Shown here piece by piece: positions 48,680 through 58,800 of a stretch of 64,000 bases of DNA. Origin of the DNA: Hippophae tibetana (Eukaryota > Streptophyta > Magnoliopsida > Rosales > Elaeagnaceae); contig CM072808.1 in assembly GCA_037013495.1 (NCBI GenBank), positions 45,432,068-45,496,067 of the forward strand, read 5' to 3'. The notes below the pieces were generated by a model. That model searched no databases. It was not told the DNA's origin and worked only from the letters and a program-made list of their open reading frames with translations. How positions within the stretch are numbered: the first letter of the stretch is position 1; each line of letters opens with the position of its first letter. Made by a program: the position numbers and the translations under genes.

Positions 48680-50885
48680 TGCGGTGTTTTTGATGATTTT
48701 GTTTATTTGTTCCCCTCTTCGTACCATTTCATTGTTTTTCTTTTTGTGGGAAAACTCGGATGTTTGTTATGTACTTTGATGTCTCACAATCACCATTGTA
48801 TGATATAAAGAGTAGAACAGTGCTAATGTTTCTTTTTAATATTGGGAGTTCTGGAATTTTTTACTACTTGGGACCAAAAAGAGATTTAAGTGGGACTTTC
48901 CGTCTACACAATTTGTCTCATGCATGAGTCAGTTTGGTGTTTGGTAACTTGGCAGTATTTTTATTCAGCAAAAAATGGGCATGTGAACTTATATTTTTAT
49001 GTAGTTTTTATATTTAATTTTAAATATTTTAGTGGTTTAAAATTAGAATTTAAATAGGAATTTCAGTATATGTCACCTACATGGCCGAAAAATGGAGGAT
49101 GTTTGTTTTTAAAACTGTTTTCCTCTAATGAACTACCTTTCAGCATTTCTTAGTGCGTTGGAGCTTGTTGTTAGTTTTTTAGGTGCTTATTTGAGAAAAT
49201 AACTTCATTTTTTTCTAAATTATTCAACCCTTATGGTTTTTCAACCAAGATTATCATCTTAAACAGAATTTGATTTCTTTAGGGTTTTTAGGGATTCACT
49301 GTTGACTTCTTTTAATTTTGTTTAAATAGAAGTTTTTTTTTTCGCAATAGCAGTTGAATGATTTTTTTATATTTAATTATTTTATAGATGTATGTCTTTT
49401 ATTTTTGTGCTAAAAAAACATTTTTAATATATATATATATATATATATATTTGAACAGACGACATCGTCATTGATGTGACGTTACAGGAAAAATGATGCT
49501 TTAGCAGATGTCATTGATGCGAAGCACACACACGAGGAATTGCGATGGAGCTGACGTTTGTTGAGAATTATGGTTCCGTCGACATCGTTGTGAGCATCTA
49601 TGCTAAGGATGGTTTGTATAAGTCAGAATTCTAAAAAATAGATAAAAATATAAAATTAATAATTAAAAATATATTTTAAATAAAAAATATTTATTTATTA
49701 ATAATAATTTTTTATTAATCTTTAAATCATAAATCTCAAATCATAACCCTTAAATATTAAATCAATTAAATTTATAGTTATTTTAATCTTTTTAATATAT
49801 ATTTTTATTTTTTTAAAATATATATTTCAATTATTAAATATATTATTTTAATTCTTTTACTATTAAATCAATACCCACTGTAAAATATTTTTATCCTTAT
49901 CTTTAAGATGGGATGATTAGTTTAACTTTTTTATTTATAATTATAAAATTAAAATATTTTTATTTATATTTCATGTATTTTTATTATAAAAAAATCTATT
50001 ATAATTTCTTAAATCTTACATGATAGTCCGTATTAATCAACAAAAATCATATTAAACTTAATAAGCGCTTAATTATCAGATAAATAGGATATCAAAATAA
50101 TTATATAAGATAAAAGTTTAATAATTATTATTTTAATTATCTTAAAGAGATAATTAAAAATTAATATCTACAATGTTATAAAAATAATATTTCTAAAAAA
50201 TAATAGTCATTGTATTAATTCTTTCTTTTATATATACTCATAATCATAAATCAAGATTATAAATTTTCTTTGACCTTTATCATATTGTTTCTGACTTAAG
50301 CACATTAATCAAAGATCCTAACAATTTGTTCATTTCGCATATCTACGAAAGATATTATTATAGATAATTCTAATAAGTTCCATAATGTTTGGACGTGTCT
50401 TACTTACATTAAAGACAAGATCGGATCACGTTATACATCATCAAGGAGGAGATCAAATTGGCATAAGTACTATTAGGGTGAAGATAAAATGCATATCCTT
50501 GTAAGTTCATATGAACTCTTCGTACAATTGTCACGTGTGTATATATGTGTGTGTGATTCTAAAAGCCTGCCATTATTGCATTCTTTCCCTTCGATACAAA
50601 CTTTTTTTTTTCTTGTCTTGGAGTTGGTAGAAGGAGCTTCCTAAATGGTTGCAACGCTATTCAAAAAGTGGTCCAAAGGTATCGATCCAAGGTCCATATA
50701 TTCAAGTAACAACTTGAGATAAAATAGAATTCCTTAAAGTTTATGACCTTCAAGTATCAACTCAAAATTAGAGTCGAACTCAGGTGGACTTCTCTTGCGT
50801 TTTAAGCTCTTCTATTTTATGTAGTGCGATTAGTGCACTACCTTAGTTTCTAACATGCTCGACCTCGAGAGTATCATGTTAACTG
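48680..50885. other. DDB1 3' flank and AT-rich intergenic DNA
   Basis: The 3' UTR is followed by AT-rich sequence. A (TA)n tract lies at about 49429-49450. A GC-richer patch, about 49455-49620, contains repeated GACATCGT/TCATTGATG words. From 50388 to 50551 is one half of an old direct repeat whose partner is at about 58590-58790. No gene is recognised. Confidence 0.55.
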
Positions 50886-51237
50886 TGTTAGAGATTCAAT
50901 TCAATCCAGAAACGTTCATAAAACCATATGAACTCATAATTTAAATGCAGCGGAAACAAAATTGGATTGAAAACATACCTCCTACCATTGATCAAATTTC
51001 AGCACTTACACAAGAATTCCAATGGATTTTCTGTTCGATGCTTTCACTGGTTTTTCACACTTATTCTCTGCGTATTGATGGTGTATCTGAATTGTTATAC
51101 AGTTAATAGTGAGAGGACCCAAGACTTTATTAAGGTTCTTCCATCAAGAACCTCGTTCGGTTTCGGAACCGACGTACGGTTCCGACGAAACCAAACCGTC
51201 ACCACGATTCACTAACATTGCACCACTTTGATTTACA
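50886..51237 (-). repeat. 3' LTR of young copia
   Basis: 352 bp, same length as its partner. A conspicuous palindromic stretch is built of GGTTTCGGAACCGACGTACG and its inverted CGGTTCCGACGAAACC near 51157-51193; it can form a stem. Confidence 0.95.
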
Positions 51238-51517
51238 TTCTCCCACTTGGTGCAAAAGTTAAGCGAAATTCTCTTGAGTAACAAAACACATGAATCATAG
51301 CGATAGGTCCTCTAAGAGCGAGTATTATCTTCCATGTATTACAATGTATTTAATTTCTCAAGTACTATACTTTATGTTGTAACTAAACTTAATGAATAAA
51401 TCCTATATTTATTCTTGGTCCAATATAATTTTTCTCAAATAAATTAAGGTGCACATGAATATGAGAAAATATCACAATATATAAGAGTTTCATTAATTAA
51501 TTGTATATATACATTTA

Positions 51518-53248
51518 CTAAGTGGAACCAATTCCCATTTTCTCTACATGATCCTTGAATTTCATTGGTGGCATGCCTTTAGTCAAAGGATTAGCAATCA
51601 TCAACTCAGTGCTTACGTGCTCAATGACCACTTTCTTTTCCTTAACACGTTCTCTTATGGCCAAGTACTTAATGTCGATGTGCTTACTACGACTACCACT
51701 TTTGTTGTTCTTAGCCATAAATACAGCAGCTGAGTTGTCACAGTATAATCTTAATGGCCTAGAAATAGAGTCAACTACTCTAAGCCCAGAAATGAAACTC
51801 TTTAACCATACACCATGCGATGTGGCCTCAAAACATGATACGAACTCAGCCTCCATAGTGGAAGTAGCAGTCAAGGACTGTTTCGCACTCCTCCAAGATA
51901 CAGCTCCACCGGCAAGCATGAAAATGTAACCAGATGTTGATTTTCGTGAATCAACACAGCCAGCAAAGTCCGCATCGGAGTAGCCAATTACTTCCAGTTC
52001 ATCGGTTCGTCTATACATGAGCATATAATCCTTGGTTCCTTGTAGGTACCTCATCACTTTCTTTGCAGCTTTCCAATGGTCAACACCTGGATTACTCTGA
52101 TATCTCCCTAGCATCCCAACAACAAATGCAATGTCAGGTCTGGTGCAGACCTGAGCATACATCAGGCTTCCAACAGCTGAAGCATATGGAATGGTTTTCA
52201 TTTGTTCTCTTTCAAAATCATTCTTTGGGCATTGGTCCAAATTGAACTTATCACCCTTCACAATGGGAGCAACACTTGGTGAAAAATCCTTCATCCGAAA
52301 TCTCTCTAAAACTTTATTGATATAGGTTTCTTGAGATAAACCCAAGACACCTCGAAGTCTATCTCTATGGATCTTAATGCCAATGACATAAGATGCCTCA
52401 CCCATATCCTTCATATCAAAATTTTTAGAGAGGAATTGTTTTACCTCATGTAGCAAACCCCTATCATTGGATGCAAGCAAAATATCATCCACATATAGCA
52501 CCAAAAAACAAATCTTACTCCCACTAACCTTCTGGTATATACATTGATCCATGACGTTCTCTTCAAAACCAAATGAAGTGATGACGTTATGGAATTTCAA
52601 ATACCATTGACGGGAAGCTTGTTTTAATCCATATATGGATTTATTAAGCTTACAAACCAAATGCTCACCATCACTAGAGAAGAATCCTTCCGGTTGTTTC
52701 ATATAAACCTCTTCCTCTAGGTTACCATTAAGGAAAGCTGTTTTCACATCCATTTGTTGCAAATCCAAATCAAAATGGGCAACCAATGCCATGACCACAC
52801 GAAGTGAATCTTTCTTAGATACAGGAGAAAATATCTCTGTGTAGTCGATTCCTTCCTTTTGAGTGAATCCTTTGGCAACGAGTCTTGCCTTATGTCTCTC
52901 AATGTTGCCTTGTGAATATTTCTTTGTTTTGAAGACCCATCTACATCCAATGGCTTTCACACCATCACGCAACTTGATGAGATCCCAGACTCGGTTAGAC
53001 GCCATAGAATCCATCTCTTCTTTCATGGAATTATACCATAAGTTCGAAACCTCAGAACTCATGGCCTGTGAAAACGTCTCAGGATCATTTTCGGCTCCAA
53101 CATTATAGTCACATTCTTGTAGATACACAACATAATCATTAGGAATCGCTGATTTCCTTACTCTAGTAGATCTTCTTAATGTTGCATCAATATTCTCCTG
53201 AGGAGCAGGATCATGTTGTTCAACTGGTTGTTTAACAGTTGTAGGCAT
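51518..53248 (-). CDS. copia reverse transcriptase-RNase H (long open frame)
   Basis: 576 uninterrupted codons. RVT_2 from about residue 90: NRVWDLIKLRDGVKAIGCRW, MDVKTAFLNGNLEEEVYM, SIYGLKQASRQWY, and the catalytic LYVDDILLAS. RNase H follows with SDADFAGCVDSRKSTSGY, STMEAEFVSCFEA, LYCDNSAAVFMAKN and KHIDIKYLAIRE, ending NPLTKGMP. It is in the same frame as the gag-integrase ORF upstream, separated only by one TAG (53249-53251), so it belongs to a single polyprotein. The ATG at 53248 need not be a real start. Confidence 0.92.
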   Translation of the reverse strand: MPTTVKQPVEQHDPAPQENIDATLRRSTRVRKSAIPNDYVVYLQECDYNVGAENDPETFSQAMSSEVSNLWYNSMKEEMDSMASNRVWDLIKLRDGVKAIGCRWVFKTKKYSQGNIERHKARLVAKGFTQKEGIDYTEIFSPVSKKDSLRVVMALVAHFDLDLQQMDVKTAFLNGNLEEEVYMKQPEGFFSSDGEHLVCKLNKSIYGLKQASRQWYLKFHNVITSFGFEENVMDQCIYQKVSGSKICFLVLYVDDILLASNDRGLLHEVKQFLSKNFDMKDMGEASYVIGIKIHRDRLRGVLGLSQETYINKVLERFRMKDFSPSVAPIVKGDKFNLDQCPKNDFEREQMKTIPYASAVGSLMYAQVCTRPDIAFVVGMLGRYQSNPGVDHWKAAKKVMRYLQGTKDYMLMYRRTDELEVIGYSDADFAGCVDSRKSTSGYIFMLAGGAVSWRSAKQSLTATSTMEAEFVSCFEATSHGVWLKSFISGLRVVDSISRPLRLYCDNSAAVFMAKNNKSGSRSKHIDIKYLAIRERVKEKKVVIEHVSTELMIANPLTKGMPPMKFKDHVEKMGIGST

Positions 53249-55015
53249 CTATTGAACTTCAAAATCTATTGGATCAGGATCAACAGCTTGTGGTACTTCC
53301 AAGACTGGTTCTTCAACATGCGTTTGTACTCGAGGCGTGTTGTTAACAATAACTATCAGTCCATTACTTGAAGTGGCATATTGAGCATCTAAATTATCTT
53401 TCTCAGAACCAATACCCTGAGATCGATCGCTCCCACTAATCAAGTAATTCTCAAGAAATTTTGCATTTCTTGATTCCACAAACCTAGTGTTATGAGATGG
53501 ACAGTAAAATCTATAACCTTTAGACCGTTTGGCATATCCAATGAAATACCCACTAATGGTCCTTGGGTCCAGCTTTTTCTCTTGTGGATTATAAATCCTC
53601 ACTTCAGACGGGCATCCCCAAACGTGCATATGTTGCAAACTCGGTTTCCAACCTTTCCATAATTCAAATGGTGTCTTTGAGACAGCCTTGGTTGGAACTC
53701 GGTTTAATATATACACAGCCGTCTTTAAAGCTTCAATCCACAAGGATTTAGGAAGATTGGAGTTGCTAAGCATACTCCGCACCATGTCCAACAGTGTTCG
53801 GTTTCTTCTTTCTGCTACACCATTTTGGTCTGGTGAACCAGGCATAGTGTATTGGGCAACTATCCCATGTTCTTGAAGAAACTTAGCAAACAGATCAGGC
53901 GCTTGTCCATTCTCAGTGTATCTACCATAATATTCACCACCTCTATCTGATCTCACGATCTTTATTTGCTTTCCACATTGTTTCTCTACTTCAACCTTAA
54001 AGCTTTTGAAGGCATCCAATGCTTCGCTCTTATTATGAAGCATATAGAGATACATATATCGAGAAAAATCATCAATAAAGGTGATAAAATATTTCTGACC
54101 TTGAATGTCCATGTTTGGACAACATATATCTGTATGTATGATTTCTAATATGTTTGAACTCCTTTTGGCACCTTTCTTTGACTTGTTAGTCTGCTTTCCT
54201 TTAATGCAGTCCACACATGTCTCAAAATCAGTAAAATCTAGAGTATTAAGTACCCCATCTTTCACTAATCTTTTAATTCTTTCTATGGAGATATGTCCTA
54301 ATCTCCTATGCCATAACGTAGAAGAGTCATCATCAATAATACACCTTTTAGTGCCAGCTTGAACATGCATAGCGTTATGAGTGGCATTATTTCGTAAATT
54401 AATGCAGTAAAGACCATAAGACAAAATACCATTCCCAACACAATCAGATTTATTAAATAAATTGAAAGATGTTTCTGAAAAGTGAAAGGAATAACCATAA
54501 GGTACAAGTCTTGAAATTGAAATCAAGTTTCTAGAGAAACTTAGAACATAAAAGGTCTTTTCTAATTTTAAAATAAAACCACTACTTAAAATCAAACTAC
54601 ATGTCCCTATAGCCTCCACATGTGAGCCCATCCTGTTACCGGATAAGATGTATTGCTCACTTCCCACTGGCTTCCTTAGATTTTGCATACCCTGTAAGGA
54701 GTTTGCAACATGGATTGTAGATCCAGAATCAATCCACCAGGTGTTAATATTAACATTAACCATATTAGATTCATAACAAACAAACGAGGTTGGATTACCT
54801 TTATTCTCAAGCCATTTCTGGAATCTGATACAATCCTTCTTCATGTGTCCCTTCTTTTTACAAAAGAAACACTTGGATTCTTTCTTAATATCAGCCTGAG
54901 GTGGAATTATCCCCTTTCCTTTATGCTTGTATTGAGATTTTTCTTTCTGGTACGTTGTAGCCAACATTGCACTTTCACCAAATTCCATAACAAGCCCCCT
55001 TCCTCTTGAACACAC
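53249..55015 (-). CDS. copia gag C-terminus-protease-integrase (long open frame)
   Basis: 588 codons. CCHC knuckle CFFCKKKGHMKKDC (about residues 49-62), protease motif WWIDSGSTIHVANS (about 93), GAG-pre-integrase LWHRRLGHISIERI with CVDCIKGKQ, and integrase core with its three acidic positions in HTDICCPN, VRSDRGGEYYGRY and NGVAERRNRTLLDM. It ends at a TAG directly before the RT frame. Its first codons are out of frame with the true gag start; the frameshift lies in the overlap at 55015-54907. Confidence 0.92.
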   Translation of the reverse strand: MCSRGRGLVMEFGESAMLATTYQKEKSQYKHKGKGIIPPQADIKKESKCFFCKKKGHMKKDCIRFQKWLENKGNPTSFVCYESNMVNVNINTWWIDSGSTIHVANSLQGMQNLRKPVGSEQYILSGNRMGSHVEAIGTCSLILSSGFILKLEKTFYVLSFSRNLISISRLVPYGYSFHFSETSFNLFNKSDCVGNGILSYGLYCINLRNNATHNAMHVQAGTKRCIIDDDSSTLWHRRLGHISIERIKRLVKDGVLNTLDFTDFETCVDCIKGKQTNKSKKGAKRSSNILEIIHTDICCPNMDIQGQKYFITFIDDFSRYMYLYMLHNKSEALDAFKSFKVEVEKQCGKQIKIVRSDRGGEYYGRYTENGQAPDLFAKFLQEHGIVAQYTMPGSPDQNGVAERRNRTLLDMVRSMLSNSNLPKSLWIEALKTAVYILNRVPTKAVSKTPFELWKGWKPSLQHMHVWGCPSEVRIYNPQEKKLDPRTISGYFIGYAKRSKGYRFYCPSHNTRFVESRNAKFLENYLISGSDRSQGIGSEKDNLDAQYATSSNGLIVIVNNTPRVQTHVEEPVLEVPQAVDPDPIDFEVQ

Positions 55016-55590
55016 ATGGTCATTAGTTCATTGATTGACCATTTATCTTTATGTGTATTGTACGAGATTTTGAATGGCCCGTACTGATGTGGGAGAGTGT
55101 TAAGGATATAGTGCACCAGGAAGGATTCTGACATCTCAACCTCGAGATGCTTAAGTTGAGCCGTAATGTCCCTCATTTGCATAATGTGCTCGCGCACACC
55201 TTTCACACTGGTGAGTCTTAAAGAAGAGAACTTCATAATAAGGGTGCTTGCTAAAGCCTTATCTGAAGTGACGAATTGATCATCAATGGCCTTTAGCAAG
55301 TCTTGAACATTGGTATGTTGATCAACGGAACCACGAATACCAGCAGAGATTTTAGTCTTAATGAACATCATACTAAGGCGATTAGATCGTTCCCATTGTT
55401 CATAAAGCATGATATTCTCTGGAGTACTGTTTTGAGTAATTTTAGGTGGTTCGTTTTTCCTAATAGCATAATCAATATCCATCCACCCTAATTGAAGGAG
55501 AATTCTTTCCTTCCATATTTTATAGTTATCCCCTTTCAGATCGGGAATATCACAGCGGATATCAGAGAAATTTACAGGTTGATAAGCTGC
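54907..55590 (-). pseudogene. copia gag N-terminal part
   Basis: The frame runs from about 55590 (AAYQPVNFSDIRCDIP, DNYKIWKERILLQLGW) through WERSNRLSMMFIKTKISAGI and DDQFVTSDKALASTLIMKF, the UBN2-type gag domain. It goes out of frame at a G-run near 55000. There is no ATG at the expected beginning; the frame opens after a TAA only a few codons before AAYQP, at a CTTTAATTGCAG word that looks like a splice acceptor. Confidence 0.8.
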
Positions 55591-56931
55591 AATTAAAGAT
55601 TATATGCTTATTAAAATTTGAGGCCTAAACTATAGTCATTATTTACCAATGTAAATCATGAATAATATGAATCTAGTGACATAAAACTTGTCTGTGGGCT
55701 AAAGTTTTAATTCAATTAAATTCATTCTAACTTTACGATAAAACTATCAAATTATGTTCTTTTTTCTAATCCCTGTGGGTAAATTAGAAAATATAATTTG
55801 ATATTATATCCTAATTAATCACACAAAAATATAATAAAAATTCTTGTGGGATAAGATTTATTATATCAGATATGATTAATTACAATTAATATTTATTTTC
55901 TAAATGTGATCCTAAATAAACTTTATTATAGTTTTAATTAATTAAAGATGTTGTGGCTACTCCCTAATTAATTAAACTATATGAATCACTTAAATATTAA
56001 TTAAATTCTTATACTCAATTATTGCATAAAACCATAAGCAATATTAATTTAATATCAAATGTGCAAATATTATTTATCTTAAATTGCATATATGACAATA
56101 AATTATACAAGCAAAATTAAATAATATAAGCACTAATTAAATCCATAAGAGCCATTAAAAATTTAATTTAATTATGCATAAATTATTTAACTAAATTTTA
56201 TATGTATAATTAATTGCAAAATTTATACATATAAATACACAAAACAAATAATTTAAGCATAATGTATTTAAATAAAATTTTAATGTGTCCAAAAATTATT
56301 TAAATAAATATAACATGTATAATAAATATTATACATATGATAAACATAAATTAAAATTATATTCGGAATTTATTTGTATTTTTATTATTATTAAAATCAA
56401 ATTCCAAATGCATATTTAAAATAAAGTCAGAGATAAGATATAATGCTAAAATCGTTACAGCCCAGTGGATGAGACTATTCAAAGTTTCAAGCAGGACCCG
56501 TGTTTGAGTCCTCCAGACAGCGTGTGTTTTGATTTTTTTTTTTTAATAAACTTCATCTTCAACCTCTAGCCGGGTCGATCCGACCCGTTTTTACACTAAC
56601 GGATACCCGACCGTATATTTTTATTCCGGCGATGAAATCCAGCGTTCTTTTTATCAAAATTCTCAGAATTCAATTTCTGAGTGATTCATGATCTTAATTT
56701 TAAGTAAAAACTTCATTTTAAACAAAAAGTTAATTAATGAAGAAAATAAATACCTACGGCAAATTGGATTTATTTTCTTCATTGTTTTTCAAGTTTAATT
56801 TTACAGAATCATTCAAAAATCAATATTGAAACACTTTATAATTTCCATATGCATCAAAAACAATCAAAATAAAAAATCCAAAATTTCAGTTCTTCGTGTT
56901 CACAGAGCAAAACAGAGTTGTTTTCAAATGA
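55591..56931 (-). other. Long AT-rich leader of young copia
   Basis: 1.34 kb between primer site and gag without coding sequence, unusually long for copia. It contains a GC-richer patch (56450-56640) with a tRNA-like segment on the + strand at about 56458-56515 (CAGCCCAGTGG...GTTTGAGTCC). If gag is reached by splicing, the minus-strand ATG at 56782 and a nearby GT at 56757 would be candidates for the first exon. Confidence 0.55.
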
Positions 56932-57296
56932 CTCTGATACCAAATGTTAGAGATTCAATTCAATCCAGAAACGTTCATAAAATCATATGAACTCATAATT
57001 TAAATGCAGCGGAAACAAAATTGGATTGAAAACATACCTCCTGCCATTGATCAAATTTCAGCACTTACACGGGAATTCCAATGGATTTTCTGTTCGATGC
57101 TTTCACTGGTTTTTCACACTTATTCTCTGCGTATTGATGGTGTATCTGAATTGTTATGCAGTTAATAGTGAGAGGACTCGAGACTTTATTAAGGTTCTTC
57201 CATCAAGAACCTTGTTCGGTTTCGGAACCGACGTACGGTTCCGACGAAACCAAACCGTCACCACGATTCACTAACATTGCACCACTTTGATTTACA
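56932..57296 (-). repeat. Primer-binding site and 5' LTR of young copia
   Basis: The minus strand of 56942-56932 reads TGGTATCAGAG, two bases inside the 5' LTR (56945-57296, 352 bp). Confidence 0.94.
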
Positions 57297-57301
57297 AACT
57301 G

Positions 57302-58800
57302 TAGCGAGTCTGGTCTTCGACAAAACATCATCCCACGGGATTGGTTAGGGTAGATAGTTTTGAAACTTTGATAGCTTTTGCTTTGCTTCATTGCCCAAGG
57401 AGGACGCATGAAAGCACGACCTCTTCAAAATGGATTTACGTTACTCCAGATCAGATATATTAAGTTACTACCATTTATAGACTCTTAATTACTATAGACA
57501 TAAAAAAGAATTGTTTTCAATTTATATCGTTGTCTGAAGCTTATGTTTCGAGGACATATATATGCATTAGGGATTTGTTGGGTTCTGTTTCAAATTGTAT
57601 GCCCTTTTTGAATTAGGGCATTCCAATTCTCACGTTGAGCTCATATACTAAGCAACGTGATACATAGTAAATACCTCAACCTATTAGGAAGAAGTTGATG
57701 GACTGGGGATTTGAATGTGGATAGTTTTTGGATGTCGTAAGCAGCCCTTAATTTGGCTTAATCTTTCAGGCTGAATTCACAAGGCATAGGCTCCAACCTT
57801 CATTCTTTAGTCCTAAGAGTTGCATTTCCTTTACCGCTTTCAACTTGTGTTTTCTTACGCCAGACTCGAGGTACCTTAATATTGGTTAAGATAGGTATAT
57901 GAATGGAATGCTAGTTGATTGTCAGGCTTTGTTTATCAAAGGTATGACTATGGTTACGTTTTGGGAACCGCCTGAGTCCCTTGTGAAGCTTGTATCAAAA
58001 GTCGAGCCAAATCTTGTAGAAATCTAGATCTTAGGAATGTTCCCAAGTTGCTTATCGACCATGCTTATTTTGGAATCCTATACTCGGGGTTAACCTATAT
58101 GAAAAAAGATAAAGCAAGTAAGGAGACAAGTTGGATAAAAAGTATATAAATATAAAATATAACAATGCGAGCAAATATGAAAATTGACCTAAAATAAAAT
58201 AGATTTATCAAATCCAAACTGAAAAGAAAAAACTTATCATGTTTAAAGAAAAAAAAAGTTAAGTTAATAAGTGCTTACTATTGAGCTTAAAAGGAAAATC
58301 TCCATGCAAAAATTGAAAACAACTGATCCAAAGCGATCAAACATTGAGAAAAAGCAATAGAGAGATTTTTTACACAACAAGTTGGCAAAAAACGATGGAA
58401 AATGACATCCCGAAAACTGTTGACTCATATTTGTACTTTTTCATCGCCTGACAAATATTTCAAATTCAAAAATTAAATAAGCATATGCATAGCAAGACGA
58501 TGCATATGAATGAGGACTATAATCTGGATGAATTATACACTCTTCTACCCCAATTTTTACGTCCAAACTAAAAGAATGAGAGACTCGATATTTAGACATG
58601 TCTTACATGTTTAAATTGAAGACAAGATTGGATCACAATATGTATTATCGAGTAGAAGATTGAATTCACATAAGTACTATCGAGGTGAAGATCAGATTGT
58701 AATTTATGCTTATTTAATATATATTTTAGAGTATATCTTTATAAGTCTACCTGGATCCTATACAATTATCACATGTGTATACTCTCTCTGTATATAAATG
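57302..58800. other. Remnant of an older repeat flanking the young copia
   Basis: Composition is more balanced than the surroundings, without an assignable frame (the minus ORF 57409-57203 runs into the LTR). A segment at about 58590-58790 (AGACATGTCTTACATG, GAAGACAAGATTGGATCAC, CATAAGTACTATCGAGGTGAAGATC) is a diverged direct repeat of 50388-50551, so the young copia sits inside an older repeat-bounded element. Confidence 0.55.

Larger units (their letters stand above)
50886..57296 (-). mobile_element. Young Ty1-copia retrotransposon (6.4 kb) with intact ends
   Basis: LTRs 50886-51237 and 56945-57296 are both exactly 352 bp (TGTTAGAG...TTTACA). A perfect 5-bp target duplication AACTG occurs at 50881-50885 and 57297-57301. 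A Met-type primer site (minus, 56942-56932) and purine tract (complement of TTCTCCCACTTGG at 51238) are present. Order on the minus strand: gag, protease, integrase, RT, RNase H, as in copia. By my count the LTRs differ at 8 sites, all transitions. Coding is interrupted by only one frameshift and one stop. Confidence 0.96.

Noticed and set aside
51555-51929. Plus-strand ORF opposite the copia RNase H
   Set aside because: Antisense shadow of a strongly supported RT-RNase H frame, with no independent support.
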